Shown here: positions 7,052 to 13,758 of the stretch, in pieces
How the letters are laid out: each line of letters starts with the position of its first letter
How positions within the stretch are numbered: the stretch's first letter is position 1
IMG/VR virus record: IMGVR_UViG_3300043449_000896
Coordinates: 1-25,019 of that record
Source: a virus
Length of the DNA: 25,019 bases
Strand: one strand, 5' to 3'
Translations under genes and position numbers: made by a program
Notes under the pieces: generated by a model
What the model saw: only the letters and a program-made list of their open reading frames with translations
The model's database searches: none
What the model was told of the DNA's origin: nothing

Positions 7052-8889
7052 TAGTTACTCCTGACATAGAGACGTAAACCGCCATAGATGGACGTATCCG
7101 TAGCTCCTGTAGTCCTGGTTACGGTTACGTAGTATGTACCTGGGTTAGCGGTAACTACTGTATCCAGGGTAAACGATACAAATCCCGCATCAGAGTATGA
7201 AGCTGTACCAGCGTATGTATTAACCAGCGTCCCCGAAGTAGTATAGATTTTAATGGAGAGCGTCGATCCGCTTAACGGGATACCTGTACCCATAGCGTCT
7301 ACCAGCTGGAGTACTACTGGGAGAGAGCTTCCAGTTAAGATATCGACATTAATCTCCTGTTTACTCTGGTCCGCTACTACCTTAAATGGACCCATACGGA
7401 GAGTAGAGGTACTACCTCCTCCTCCTCCCGCAGTAGATACCTGGGAATCCAGATAGTATCCGTAAGTACCAGCGGATGGAATACCTCCACTTGGACTGGA
7501 TGTAGATCGGGCTTGATTCCATATCCCATTAGTTATCTCTGTAACCGCATCCGATGCGAGAGAGCTAGCTGTAACTACATCCGGTTGCATTTGATGTACA
7601 TCAGTAGCTATATGGTTTGAACCAGTAATAAAGGTTTCATAAGATGGAGACGTAGAAGTACCTCTAATGATTCGCCGACCAAATGTATTAGCCGTTGAAT
7701 ATGAAGTTAACAGAGCATCCCATACCGCGGATGAAGTTTGGCTAACCGTTAATGGAGGAGTACTGAGAGAGTATCCTGTTTTATCGGATACGGTTCCCGC
7801 TGTAACCGCTCCTGCTACGCTAATCGTTAGCGCGCTAAAGTTAGTCGGAAGCGTGAAGGATGCCATACGCGAGGAGATAGCTGCATCTAATCGGTTTCCG
7901 ATAATGTTACCCGCGCTACCAGCAGCATATGCTCCAGGGAGAGCGGTAGACCATGGATCGGCAGCGGACCCAGCTGCATTAAGTTTAAACCCAGCTTGTC
8001 CGCTAGTATACGTACCTGGTAACGCTTCGGACCATACCTGGGTCGCTACCTGGGCTGCGGTAGGAGGAGCGGTATATGTGAAGGTCGCCATACGGGAGGA
8101 GACGGTAGCGTCTATATTAGTCTTAAGCTGGAGTCCAATGGAGGAAGCTGTAGTTACGTTAGCAGAGAGTACATCCCATACGCTCTGGGAAGTAATATCA
8201 TTAAATCCAGTAATACCCGTACCCTTCGCTAAAACGATATTAGTACCAGCGGATAGAGTCCTGGTAGCTGCTGCCCATACATTTGTCGATGTACCTGCAT
8301 CCAGTTTAAATCCAGCTTGTCCGCTGGTGAAAGTTCCTGGGAGAGCTTCGGACCATACCTGGGTACTTATTTGCGCTGCTGTAGGAGGAGTAACGGATAG
8401 CGAGTATCCGGTTTTATCGTTATTAGTAGTAACCGTTACTCCCGCCGTAACGGAGGCTACGCTACCAGCTACGTTACCAGCGGAGACGTTTAGCTGGGAA
8501 GTACCAGTCCCAGAGGTTAGGACTCCTCCCGCCGATCCGCTCGCGATATTCGGGAGAGCGGTTAATCCTAATCGGACGGTATCAAATGGATCGTATGCCT
8601 GTACCTGGACTATGCTGTTATAGTCCCTGGTAACGGAAGCTTTCTCGATATTAACCGCTATCCATCCCAGGGTATCTACTTCCCCGGATGTAAATTCATA
8701 GTAGTATTGTCCGTTACCTATTTCGGTCCAGGTTCCAGCTCCAGAAGCTATGGCAGCTCCGTTCTTAGATATAGTAATCGTAGGAGTAACGATACCCGTA
8801 GATGGAGTAAATCCATCCGTAAGGGATACCAGTAGTACAGGTACTCGTCTACGTGCTGCTGTAGCTTCGGATTGTTTAATCTGGAACAT
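7051..8889 (-). CDS. Large repeat-containing virion appendage protein
   Basis: 612 residues. Residues 15-100 form a beta domain (VPVLLVSLTDGFTPSTGIV to YYYEFTSGEVDTLGWIAVNI). Residues 105-480 hold degenerate repeats built on a (V/I/P)W motif, at about 178, 204, 238, 285, 312, 389 and 457; the best pair is QVWSEALPGTFTSGQAGFKL and QVWSEALPGTYTSGQAGFKL. NDKTGYSLS and SDKTGYSLS form a second repeat. A Gly-rich hinge (GGGGG near 490) leads to an Ig-like C-terminal domain, 510-610. Such proteins occur as phage fibres or appendages. The gene lies between head-completion and tail genes, so it could be a head fibre, collar or tail appendage. Composition is Ala/Thr/Ser-rich with almost no Cys. Confidence 0.72.
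   Translation of the reverse strand: MFQIKQSEATAARRRVPVLLVSLTDGFTPSTGIVTPTITISKNGAAIASGAGTWTEIGNGQYYYEFTSGEVDTLGWIAVNIEKASVTRDYNSIVQVQAYDPFDTVRLGLTALPNIASGSAGGVLTSGTGTSQLNVSAGNVAGSVASVTAGVTVTTNNDKTGYSLSVTPPTAAQISTQVWSEALPGTFTSGQAGFKLDAGTSTNVWAAATRTLSAGTNIVLAKGTGITGFNDITSQSVWDVLSANVTTASSIGLQLKTNIDATVSSRMATFTYTAPPTAAQVATQVWSEALPGTYTSGQAGFKLNAAGSAADPWSTALPGAYAAGSAGNIIGNRLDAAISSRMASFTLPTNFSALTISVAGAVTAGTVSDKTGYSLSTPPLTVSQTSSAVWDALLTSYSTANTFGRRIIRGTSTSPSYETFITGSNHIATDVHQMQPDVVTASSLASDAVTEITNGIWNQARSTSSPSGGIPSAGTYGYYLDSQVSTAGGGGGSTSTLRMGPFKVVADQSKQEINVDILTGSSLPVVLQLVDAMGTGIPLSGSTLSIKIYTTSGTLVNTYAGTASYSDAGFVSFTLDTVVTANPGTYYVTVTRTTGATDTSIYGGLRLYVRSN
7890..8360 (-). repeat. Degenerate VW-repeats within the appendage gene
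   Basis: The segment coding for QVWSEALPG(T)xTSGQAGFKL is present twice (around 7985-8045 and 8305-8365), with shared bases such as ccagcttgtccgct and cggaccatacctgggt. Weaker copies lie between and downstream (DPWSTALPGAYAAGSAGN, VWDALLTSYSTANTFG). They are protein-level repeats of a fibrous region. Confidence 0.75.
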
Positions 8890-8935
8890 CGTAACCTCTA
8901 CGGTTATTATTCCGTAAATCGTATCCCTTCGCGGA

Positions 8936-10273
8936 CTAGAGAGAGAAGGGATTAAAGCTAGCGGTTATACCAGAGGACGCTCCACTACCGCTCGCGGTTA
9001 TATCGTCTATGATTAACTGCATCGGGAAGATATCGTTAGTATCCGTCCAGGCTCCAGCTCCAGTCCTAGAAGTAAACTGGAATTTACCTCCTGGCATTAA
9101 TAGGTTATTCGGACTCCATCCGGAACCTAGCTGGATATACGTCATACATCCGAGGGACGCGCTCGTAGCTTTAATCCCTATCCGGTAATCCGTATTACAG
9201 GAGAGAGTACTTAAAGTACTTTCGTCGAAGTAATAGTTTCTAGGGAATAAACTATTAGTGTTATATGCATCGAAATTATTGTAGCTACGATTTTGAAGTA
9301 CATTCCCCGCGCTATCATAAAGGATAAGGTCCCAGGTAGCTGCTGCATTTGTAGGACCTACTACCATTTTTACTCCGGATACCTTAAAGCTAGTAGCTAC
9401 TCCGGACGGGATATTAAAGATTATCCCGCGCTCGTTAGGAGAGGATGCAGTATTCCAGCTGCTGATACTTCCTCCCGAAGCTGCATACCCGTATTCCCTG
9501 GTCGCGGAGGATGCAGAGAGCATAACGATACCAGCGGATGTACCTTTAGCTACGGAAGCTCCAGCTTCTACAGCGTAACCGTAGGGAAGGATATTATTAG
9601 CCGTACCTATCGCCGATCCGCGCGAGTGGTAGAAGCGTACGTTATTAGTACCATTCCATGTACCGCTTTCCGAGCGGATTACTATCGCGTAATATTGTCC
9701 TCTGGTAATACTCGCGGAGGTAGATAACGTCCACTGTTTATTACTAAAGTTAGGGAAGTTACCGGAAGTACCAGTAAACGTACCGCTACCTACCCAGGTT
9801 CCGGTAGGAATACCTCCAATGGTCGATAGAGTATGTGTACCCGTACCAGCTGTAGCGAAAGTAATAGCGGTCCCTCCCAGGGTCGCGCTAATGGTAATAA
9901 CGGAAGCTGTAGCGGAAACGATAAAGTAAGTAGTACCCGCGGTAATCGACGCAGGGAGAGTACCAGTAGTAGAGAATGATATCTGCTGATTTACCGATAG
10001 AGTAAACGTACCGTTTACCGTAGTAGTAGTAGCTACAAATGTAACGGTTTGGGAAGATACTACAGAGACGGTTTGGATACCTATCCGCATGGACCCAGGA
10101 GTACCCGTAAGTAGATCGACGTATCCTCCTACAGTAGTAATCGTAGCGTCCTCCTCCGCGATAAATATACTGGAGATGTAATCGCCGATCGCTTGCATGG
10201 TCCTCTGCGCAGGAGACGCTACGGAGCTATACGCTGGTACTTCAAATGGTATTAAAGCGGTAATCTTAGACAT
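8936..10273 (-). CDS. Beta-rich virion protein with inserted adhesin-type module
   Basis: 445 residues, starting MSKITALIPFEVPAYSSV. Residues about 38-68 and 152-210 look like two parts of one jelly-roll-like domain (GSMRIGIQTV then GGIPTGTWVGSG, FSNKQWTLSTSASITRGQYYAIVI). Between them, residues 70-150 form an independent module with SFSTTGTLPASITAGTTYFI and GGTAITFATAGTGTHTL, a pattern I know from many phage tail and fibre proteins. Residues 230-430 hold another beta region (ATSFKVSGVKMVVGPTNAAATWDLILYD and DYRIGIKATSA). Likely displayed on the particle and perhaps sugar-binding. It sits next to the 612-residue appendage gene; the pair could form one structure. Stop is TAG. No catalytic motif was seen. 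Confidence 0.68.
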   Translation of the reverse strand: MSKITALIPFEVPAYSSVASPAQRTMQAIGDYISSIFIAEEDATITTVGGYVDLLTGTPGSMRIGIQTVSVVSSQTVTFVATTTTVNGTFTLSVNQQISFSTTGTLPASITAGTTYFIVSATASVITISATLGGTAITFATAGTGTHTLSTIGGIPTGTWVGSGTFTGTSGNFPNFSNKQWTLSTSASITRGQYYAIVIRSESGTWNGTNNVRFYHSRGSAIGTANNILPYGYAVEAGASVAKGTSAGIVMLSASSATREYGYAASGGSISSWNTASSPNERGIIFNIPSGVATSFKVSGVKMVVGPTNAAATWDLILYDSAGNVLQNRSYNNFDAYNTNSLFPRNYYFDESTLSTLSCNTDYRIGIKATSASLGCMTYIQLGSGWSPNNLLMPGGKFQFTSRTGAGAWTDTNDIFPMQLIIDDITASGSGASSGITASFNPFSL

Positions 10274-10517
10274 TTAGGCGTACCCATATCCCGTTAGTTT
10301 CCGTAGTATCCAGGGTAGCGGAGATATTTAAATTACCCGTCCTGCGGTATTCCAGGTAGAGGAGAGAGCGGAGGATCGCATTTGATGCTGCTTCTATCTC
10401 CTGGTTACAGTAATCCTCTAGGTCCTGTAGAGATGGAGTACCGAAATGCTTATCGTCGAAGCGGACGGATAGCGATCCATCATCTACGATTTCTACTAGA
10501 GTCCTGGTCCTCGTCAT
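10266..10517 (-). CDS. Small hypothetical protein in the head-tail block
   Basis: 83 residues, beginning MTRTRTLVEIVDDGSLSVRF, with a central helix (LQDLEDYCNQEIEAASNAILRSL split at about 30-55) and a C-terminal strand pair ending GIWVRLNV. It overlaps both neighbours by a few bases, so it is part of the translated series. I do not recognise it. Position just before the 445-residue virion protein suggests a small structural or assembly factor, but nothing in the sequence proves that. Confidence 0.6.
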   Translation of the reverse strand: MTRTRTLVEIVDDGSLSVRFDDKHFGTPSLQDLEDYCNQEIEAASNAILRSLLYLEYRRTGNLNISATLDTTETNGIWVRLNV

Positions 10518-10843
10518 TAAGTACCATCCTGGATATCTAGCTTAATCGATTTATCTAATCCTGGTTTCCCGTCTACGCCAATCCAGTCCGCTACGATTTC
10601 TACTCCACGGAGTCCGAGTACTCCCAGGAGGAAGGAGAAACCTAATAGGTAGTTAGGATCGGTTTGTCCTAAAGCTTTACCCAGTATAGGCGTTAGATAG
10701 GTCGCGCTCGCTGTACCAGCGAGTACGGACGAGACATTAGTAACGAGTCCTCTAAATGGACGTTGTCTTAATACCATTATTACAGCTCCTACAAATCCCG
10801 CGGTTAGCTGCTGATAGTTTATATTAGCTTCGGGCGTTTCCAT
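10517..10843 (-). CDS. Small membrane protein, holin-like
   Basis: 108 residues with three hydrophobic segments: about 13-25 (LTAGFVGAVIMVL), 33-58 (LVTNVSSVLAGTASATYLTPIL) and 64-85 (YLLGFSFLLGVLGLRGVEIV), a basic loop RQRPFR after the first, and a charged C-terminal tail. The arrangement and the ASATYLTP and FLLGVLGLRG stretches resemble a group of small phage membrane proteins often annotated as holins. If so, it would form the membrane lesion that releases endolysin. No endolysin gene is visible in the window, and the location between head-closure and fibre genes is unusual for a lysis gene, so a DNA-entry or other membrane role is possible. Confidence 0.55.
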   Translation of the reverse strand: METPEANINYQQLTAGFVGAVIMVLRQRPFRGLVTNVSSVLAGTASATYLTPILGKALGQTDPNYLLGFSFLLGVLGLRGVEIVADWIGVDGKPGLDKSIKLDIQDGT

Positions 10844-11220
10844 TAGAAATCGTTTCCTTCAGTAGATTGTATTAGCGTAATATGTTGGACGAGGAGCGCG
10901 GTTTTACCGAAATCCGTACCGATTACATCCCAGTAAGTGGAGCTATCTCCAGGGATACGTATCCTATCCTGAGACATTACGTCCGCATTTCTAGACGCTA
11001 CCAGGGTCCAGCTTCCACCCATAGTAAAACTATTAGATCGGACGCTCTCGGAATCTCCGGTATTAATCATGCGTCCTCTAATGGTCGCTATCTTAGCCCA
11101 GGATAGAGTAGTCCCTCCAGCTCCATCCGCTGTAGAAATATAGCGGTATACGTCTACTGTAGACGTACACAGCATACGCTCCATACCAGCTCCGAGTACA
11201 GATACTAGCTCTGGGTCCAT
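10843..11220 (-). CDS. Head closure protein (head-tail adaptor)
   Basis: 125 residues. The order STVDVYRYISTADGAGGTTLSW, ATIRGRMINTGDSE, WTLVASRNADVMSQDRIRIPGDSSTYWDVIGT and a final strand ALLVQHITLIQS is the pattern of the Phage_H_T_join / SPP1 gp16-like family: a beta-barrel with a channel loop that closes the head under the connector. It lies directly after the connector gene, the standard order, and its start is next to the connector stop. Confidence 0.82.
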   Translation of the reverse strand: MDPELVSVLGAGMERMLCTSTVDVYRYISTADGAGGTTLSWAKIATIRGRMINTGDSESVRSNSFTMGGSWTLVASRNADVMSQDRIRIPGDSSTYWDVIGTDFGKTALLVQHITLIQSTEGNDF

Positions 11221-11708
11221 TATGTTATTACCTCAAATGGACGGTACTTATCTGCCATTAGTAGAAATTGTGTTTGGAGCGCGGAGAGCTTTACATTACT
11301 TGTATCGTCGGAAGCGTCTACCTGGTTAGCGAGTAGACCAGCTTTATAAATCCAGATAGAGCGTACAGCGGATCGCGTATCATACTGGTCCGGAGAGATT
11401 ACTCCGTAATCCTGCCATACAAGGTCGGTTCCATCATTTATCCGGTAGCTCCGGTAGAGTACTTGCTCTGGGAAACCAGGCTCCGTAGTACTACTAGTCC
11501 CAGCTACTATACATTTATAAATCCGTCCGTTAGGTACGGTAGGTACGATGTAGTCTCCAACCGCGTAAGCGGTACTCGCGGTCCAGGTAGAGTACCTTCG
11601 GTTAGAGTCCACGAAAGTACCTACAGTAGTAATATCTAACGCTGGGTAGCTATTTGTTTGAGCATGAAGCGTAACATACGCTAATGCCTGGTCCCTTGTG
11701 ATCGCCAT
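11220..11708 (-). CDS. Head-tail connector with an inserted carbohydrate-binding-like module
   Basis: 162 residues. Residues 1-38 and about 108-162 (RSAVRSIWIYKAGLLANQV, LSALQTQFLLMADKYRPFEV) have the helical character of gp6-type connector (adaptor) proteins, and the gene precedes the head closure gene, as expected. Residues 41-104 form an extra module: WTASTAYAVGDYIVPTVPNG, YKCIVAGTSSTTEPGFP and NDGTDLVWQDYG. This Trp/Tyr-rich pattern is common in phage surface modules resembling CBM5/12-type folds. The start at 11708 has only a weak GGAA-type ribosome binding site. This is the first gene after the plus-strand insertion, so it needs read-through or its own promoter. Confidence 0.72.
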   Translation of the reverse strand: MAITRDQALAYVTLHAQTNSYPALDITTVGTFVDSNRRYSTWTASTAYAVGDYIVPTVPNGRIYKCIVAGTSSTTEPGFPEQVLYRSYRINDGTDLVWQDYGVISPDQYDTRSAVRSIWIYKAGLLANQVDASDDTSNVKLSALQTQFLLMADKYRPFEVIT

Positions 11709-11741
11709 ATTTGATTATTCCATAATCCCATATCCCGCTCT

Positions 11742-11770
11742 ATTATCTCTGCGTTTATACTATTGCATAA
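11742..11770 (-). promoter_or_regulatory. Possible minus-strand promoter for the connector-tail operon
   Basis: On the minus strand, GATAAT (11747-11742) is preceded at 17 nt by TTATGC (11770-11765). The -10 matches the sigma-70 consensus at 5 of 6 bases but the -35 is poor. It is about 30 nt upstream of the connector ATG. A promoter is needed here if the terminator at 12358-12383 stops the capsid transcript. Confidence 0.3.
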
Positions 11771-11791
11771 TATATACGTATCGTATATATT
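11763..11791 (+). promoter_or_regulatory. Sigma-70-like promoter for the plus-strand gene pair
   Basis: TTGCAT (11763-11768), 17-nt spacer, TATATT (11786-11791; 5 of 6 with TATAAT). Transcription would begin near 11798, leaving about 30 nt before the ATG at 11828 with AGGAG at 11813-11817. The spacer and -10 are covered by a dyad (11769-11791). A similar TTGCAT plus TATA arrangement lies upstream of the putative SSB gene on the minus strand. Confidence 0.6.
11769..11791. promoter_or_regulatory. Operator-like palindrome over the divergent promoter region
   Basis: Perfect inverted repeat with 10-bp arms AATATATACG and CGTATATATT around a TAT spacer. It covers the -10 element of the plus-strand promoter and lies just upstream of the minus-strand genes, so a bound repressor could control one or both directions. 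No regulator gene is identified in the window. AT-rich dyads can also arise from the promoter composition itself. Confidence 0.5.
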
Positions 11792-11827
11792 GTGTATGTT
11801 CGATTACGTTAGAGGAGAGTGCTAGAC

Positions 11828-12067
11828 ATGGTTAGATTTTTATGTGAGGTGTGCGGAGTAACTAGCTACCGCTTAATAGAGTTGGACCAGGAGAATACGG
11901 ATAACCTCCGCGCTGTAGTAACTCAGTATATGCACGAAAATGGAATGACCTTCGAAGTCCTCTCCGAGGGAGCGGACGATTACGGAGTAGATATGCTTAC
12001 GATAAAGGACGAGGACGGTACAGTATCGACCTACTACATGGATGCGGACCATGGAGTAGTCTCCTAA
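11828..12067 (+). CDS. Small acidic protein, plus-strand insertion gene 1
   Basis: From the ATG at 11828 the product is about 79 residues, beginning MVRFLCEVCGVTSYRLIELD. A GTG at 11819 would add three residues, but AGGAG at 11813-11817 is 10 nt before the ATG and only 1 nt before the GTG, so the ATG is preferred. The protein is strongly acidic: I count 16 Asp/Glu against 4 Arg/Lys. It has CEVC near the N-terminus but no second pair to make a zinc site. I do not recognise the family. It lies in opposite orientation to its neighbours with its own promoter and terminator, so it is probably an accessory (moron-like) gene. Anti-defence or host-modifying roles are possible but unproven. Confidence 0.78.
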   Translation: MVRFLCEVCGVTSYRLIELDQENTDNLRAVVTQYMHENGMTFEVLSEGADDYGVDMLTIKDEDGTVSTYYMDADHGVVS

Positions 12068-12351
12068 TGGACGGATTAACTCTAACGGACTTTATCCGGA
12101 CCTATAAACCAGTACCTAGTAGACCAGAATACGCAGATCGGGACCCGTTCGAATTTAAGGAGGGAGATGTACAGCTTACAATGGACTACTACTTCCGGGA
12201 GGACTATCCGGAGAATGTAGAAAATGTATATCTCTGGACCTGTAGCTCCGCGGACGGATTAATCTACCCAGGTATTCGATATGTAGATTCTCTCTGTTAT
12301 TACGTTAGCTCCGTTCCATGGACCAGAGAGACATACAGGAAGTACAAATAA
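12067..12351 (+). CDS. Small Tyr-rich acidic protein, plus-strand insertion gene 2
   Basis: 94 residues, beginning MDGLTLTDFIRTYKPV. Its ATG overlaps the TAA of the preceding gene by one base (TAATG), so the two are coupled. It is rich in Tyr and acidic in its first two thirds (REDYPENVENVYLW), turning basic at the C-terminus (RETYRKYK). The core YLWTCSSADGLIYPGIRYVD and CYYVSSVPWT suggests a small compact beta-alpha fold. I do not recognise it. It is followed within a few bases by a strong terminator, closing a two-gene unit. Confidence 0.75.
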   Translation: MDGLTLTDFIRTYKPVPSRPEYADRDPFEFKEGDVQLTMDYYFREDYPENVENVYLWTCSSADGLIYPGIRYVDSLCYYVSSVPWTRETYRKYK

Positions 12352-12357
12352 AAGATA

Positions 12358-12383
12358 AAACCTCCCAGATACCTGGGAGGTTT
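12358..12383. terminator. Bidirectional intrinsic terminator
   Basis: Perfect stem of 11 bp: AAACCTCCCAG, loop ATAC, CTGGGAGGTTT. On the plus strand it is followed by TTTCTTCTTG; on the minus strand by TTTTATCTTTT. It lies between two convergent genes, so it can end both the small plus-strand unit and the capsid gene transcript. Confidence 0.9.
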
Positions 12384-12438
12384 CTTCTTGTCTGGATCGG
12401 TACGTTTCCGTGTATGGACCCAGGACGAGGAGTACAGC

Positions 12439-13758
12439 CTATGTAGCTGCTGCTGCGATTACTACGAGGGAACCGGCGCGCTGGTTTCCGGATGCAGGAG
12501 TCGCTACGTTTCCGAGGTCGAAGGCTTTAAACGCGAAACGCTCCGTAGCCTTATAGAGGTACTGGTCCTCGATAAATCCGCGCTGGTCGGACATCTCGAT
12601 GGTTACTCCACGCCGATCGCCGAAAGCTGTACCGATACCCAAATCTCCGAGAATAACGTACTTTGCGTTAGCTGCTAGAGCGGTAGGCATAACCGGAGAG
12701 AATACCACTGGATATCCGTAGAAGGTCGGATTAGGTCCGTACGCTTGTTGAATATCCATAATGCTATTCCCGCTAAGCGCGTCCAGGAATGGAGCGACAT
12801 AGTTATACCAGAATACTTTATGCATAATCCAAACCGGATTAATACCTGGGTACATAGGGATTTTACCTACCGCTGTACGGTAGTTAGCTAACGTAGGACG
12901 GAAGGTATTAGGAGAGGTTTGTCCTGTATCCGCGAGTACCAGGGACGCGATATTAGCTTTCGTAGTATCGACGTTATATACAGCGTTAAGTACTCCGGTA
13001 ATACCTCCGTATGTAGCTGTACCGTCTCCGATAAGACAGTCTACGTCCTCCTGCTGGGCTAGCTTAAGCGCAAAGTCTCGCGCTGCCATGGACGCGTAGT
13101 CGATAATCGTATCCTCCGAAAGCTCGCGGGATACTGGGTTAAGAGCTGCCAGCTTGACGGTTTGGAGGAGTACCTGGTCAAATACGAAATCGCTGGTAGT
13201 AATCGCTGTATTCTCTCCGACATGGTAGACGGTAGAGCTTCCGCTTTGATTAGGGACCAGGAGCGTATCTCCGGACATAGGGTAAACGCGGGAGCGTTGA
13301 CGTACTAGACCAAATTGCTCGCGGAGGTAGATAAGGTCCGGAGACGTGATAACCGGGACGGTATATCCGCCCGCGCTTTCCGTAGTCTCGTTATTAGCTT
13401 TAATATGTCCGTTATCCTTTAACCAGGATGTAGCTTTCTGGTTACCAGTAAGGGACTGGAGGAAGCGTCCAAATGTATACGCTTTATAGTTAGCTTCGGA
13501 TGTACCTCCGGAGAATACCTGGGAAGCTTTAACGCTTCCGTATTCTGCCCATGGTTCGGAAGCTTTAACTTCCTTCGCTGGAGGATGCATTTCCCCCATA
13601 CGCTTTACAGCGTCGATCCGCTCTTCTACAGCGTCTACGTCCGACATAATCCGTTTAATCTCTGCGTTATTCTCTGCGAGATTTTCGCTCTTAGCTGCTA
13701 GCTCGCGCGCGGTAGCGATAAGAGTATTCTTACGCTCCCGGAGTCCTTCAATAGTCAT
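12439..13758 (-). CDS. Major capsid protein, HK97 fold
   Basis: 439 residues. Residues 1-55 form an Arg/Glu/Lys-rich coiled coil (RERKNTLIATARELAAKSEN), the delta or scaffold region normally cut off by the prohead protease. The remainder shows HK97-family features: TTESAGGYTVPVITSPDLI, LLVPNQSGSSTVYHVGENTAI, QTVKLAALNPVSRELSED, DCLIGDGTATYGGITG, then PVWIMHKVFW, YGYPVVFSPVMP and GDLGIGTAFGDRRGVTIEMSD. The protease gene is immediately upstream, with a 10-base overlap. GGAG lies about 10 nt before the ATG. Self-assembles into the icosahedral shell. Confidence 0.95.
   Translation of the reverse strand: MTIEGLRERKNTLIATARELAAKSENLAENNAEIKRIMSDVDAVEERIDAVKRMGEMHPPAKEVKASEPWAEYGSVKASQVFSGGTSEANYKAYTFGRFLQSLTGNQKATSWLKDNGHIKANNETTESAGGYTVPVITSPDLIYLREQFGLVRQRSRVYPMSGDTLLVPNQSGSSTVYHVGENTAITTSDFVFDQVLLQTVKLAALNPVSRELSEDTIIDYASMAARDFALKLAQQEDVDCLIGDGTATYGGITGVLNAVYNVDTTKANIASLVLADTGQTSPNTFRPTLANYRTAVGKIPMYPGINPVWIMHKVFWYNYVAPFLDALSGNSIMDIQQAYGPNPTFYGYPVVFSPVMPTALAANAKYVILGDLGIGTAFGDRRGVTIEMSDQRGFIEDQYLYKATERFAFKAFDLGNVATPASGNQRAGSLVVIAAAAT

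Noticed and set aside
7667-8623. 318-codon open frame on the plus strand
   Set aside because: It is antisense to the 612-residue appendage gene, has no ribosome binding site, and its Ala/Val/Pro-rich product mirrors the repeats of the sense gene. The codon bias of the phage keeps this frame open.
11819-11830. GTG at 11819 as start of the first plus-strand gene
   Set aside because: Only 1 nt separates it from AGGAG; the in-frame ATG at 11828 has a 10-nt spacing.
12388-12678. 96-codon plus-strand frame after the two small genes
   Set aside because: It lies mostly over the C-terminal part of the capsid gene and after the terminator; capsid coding on the minus strand is certain.
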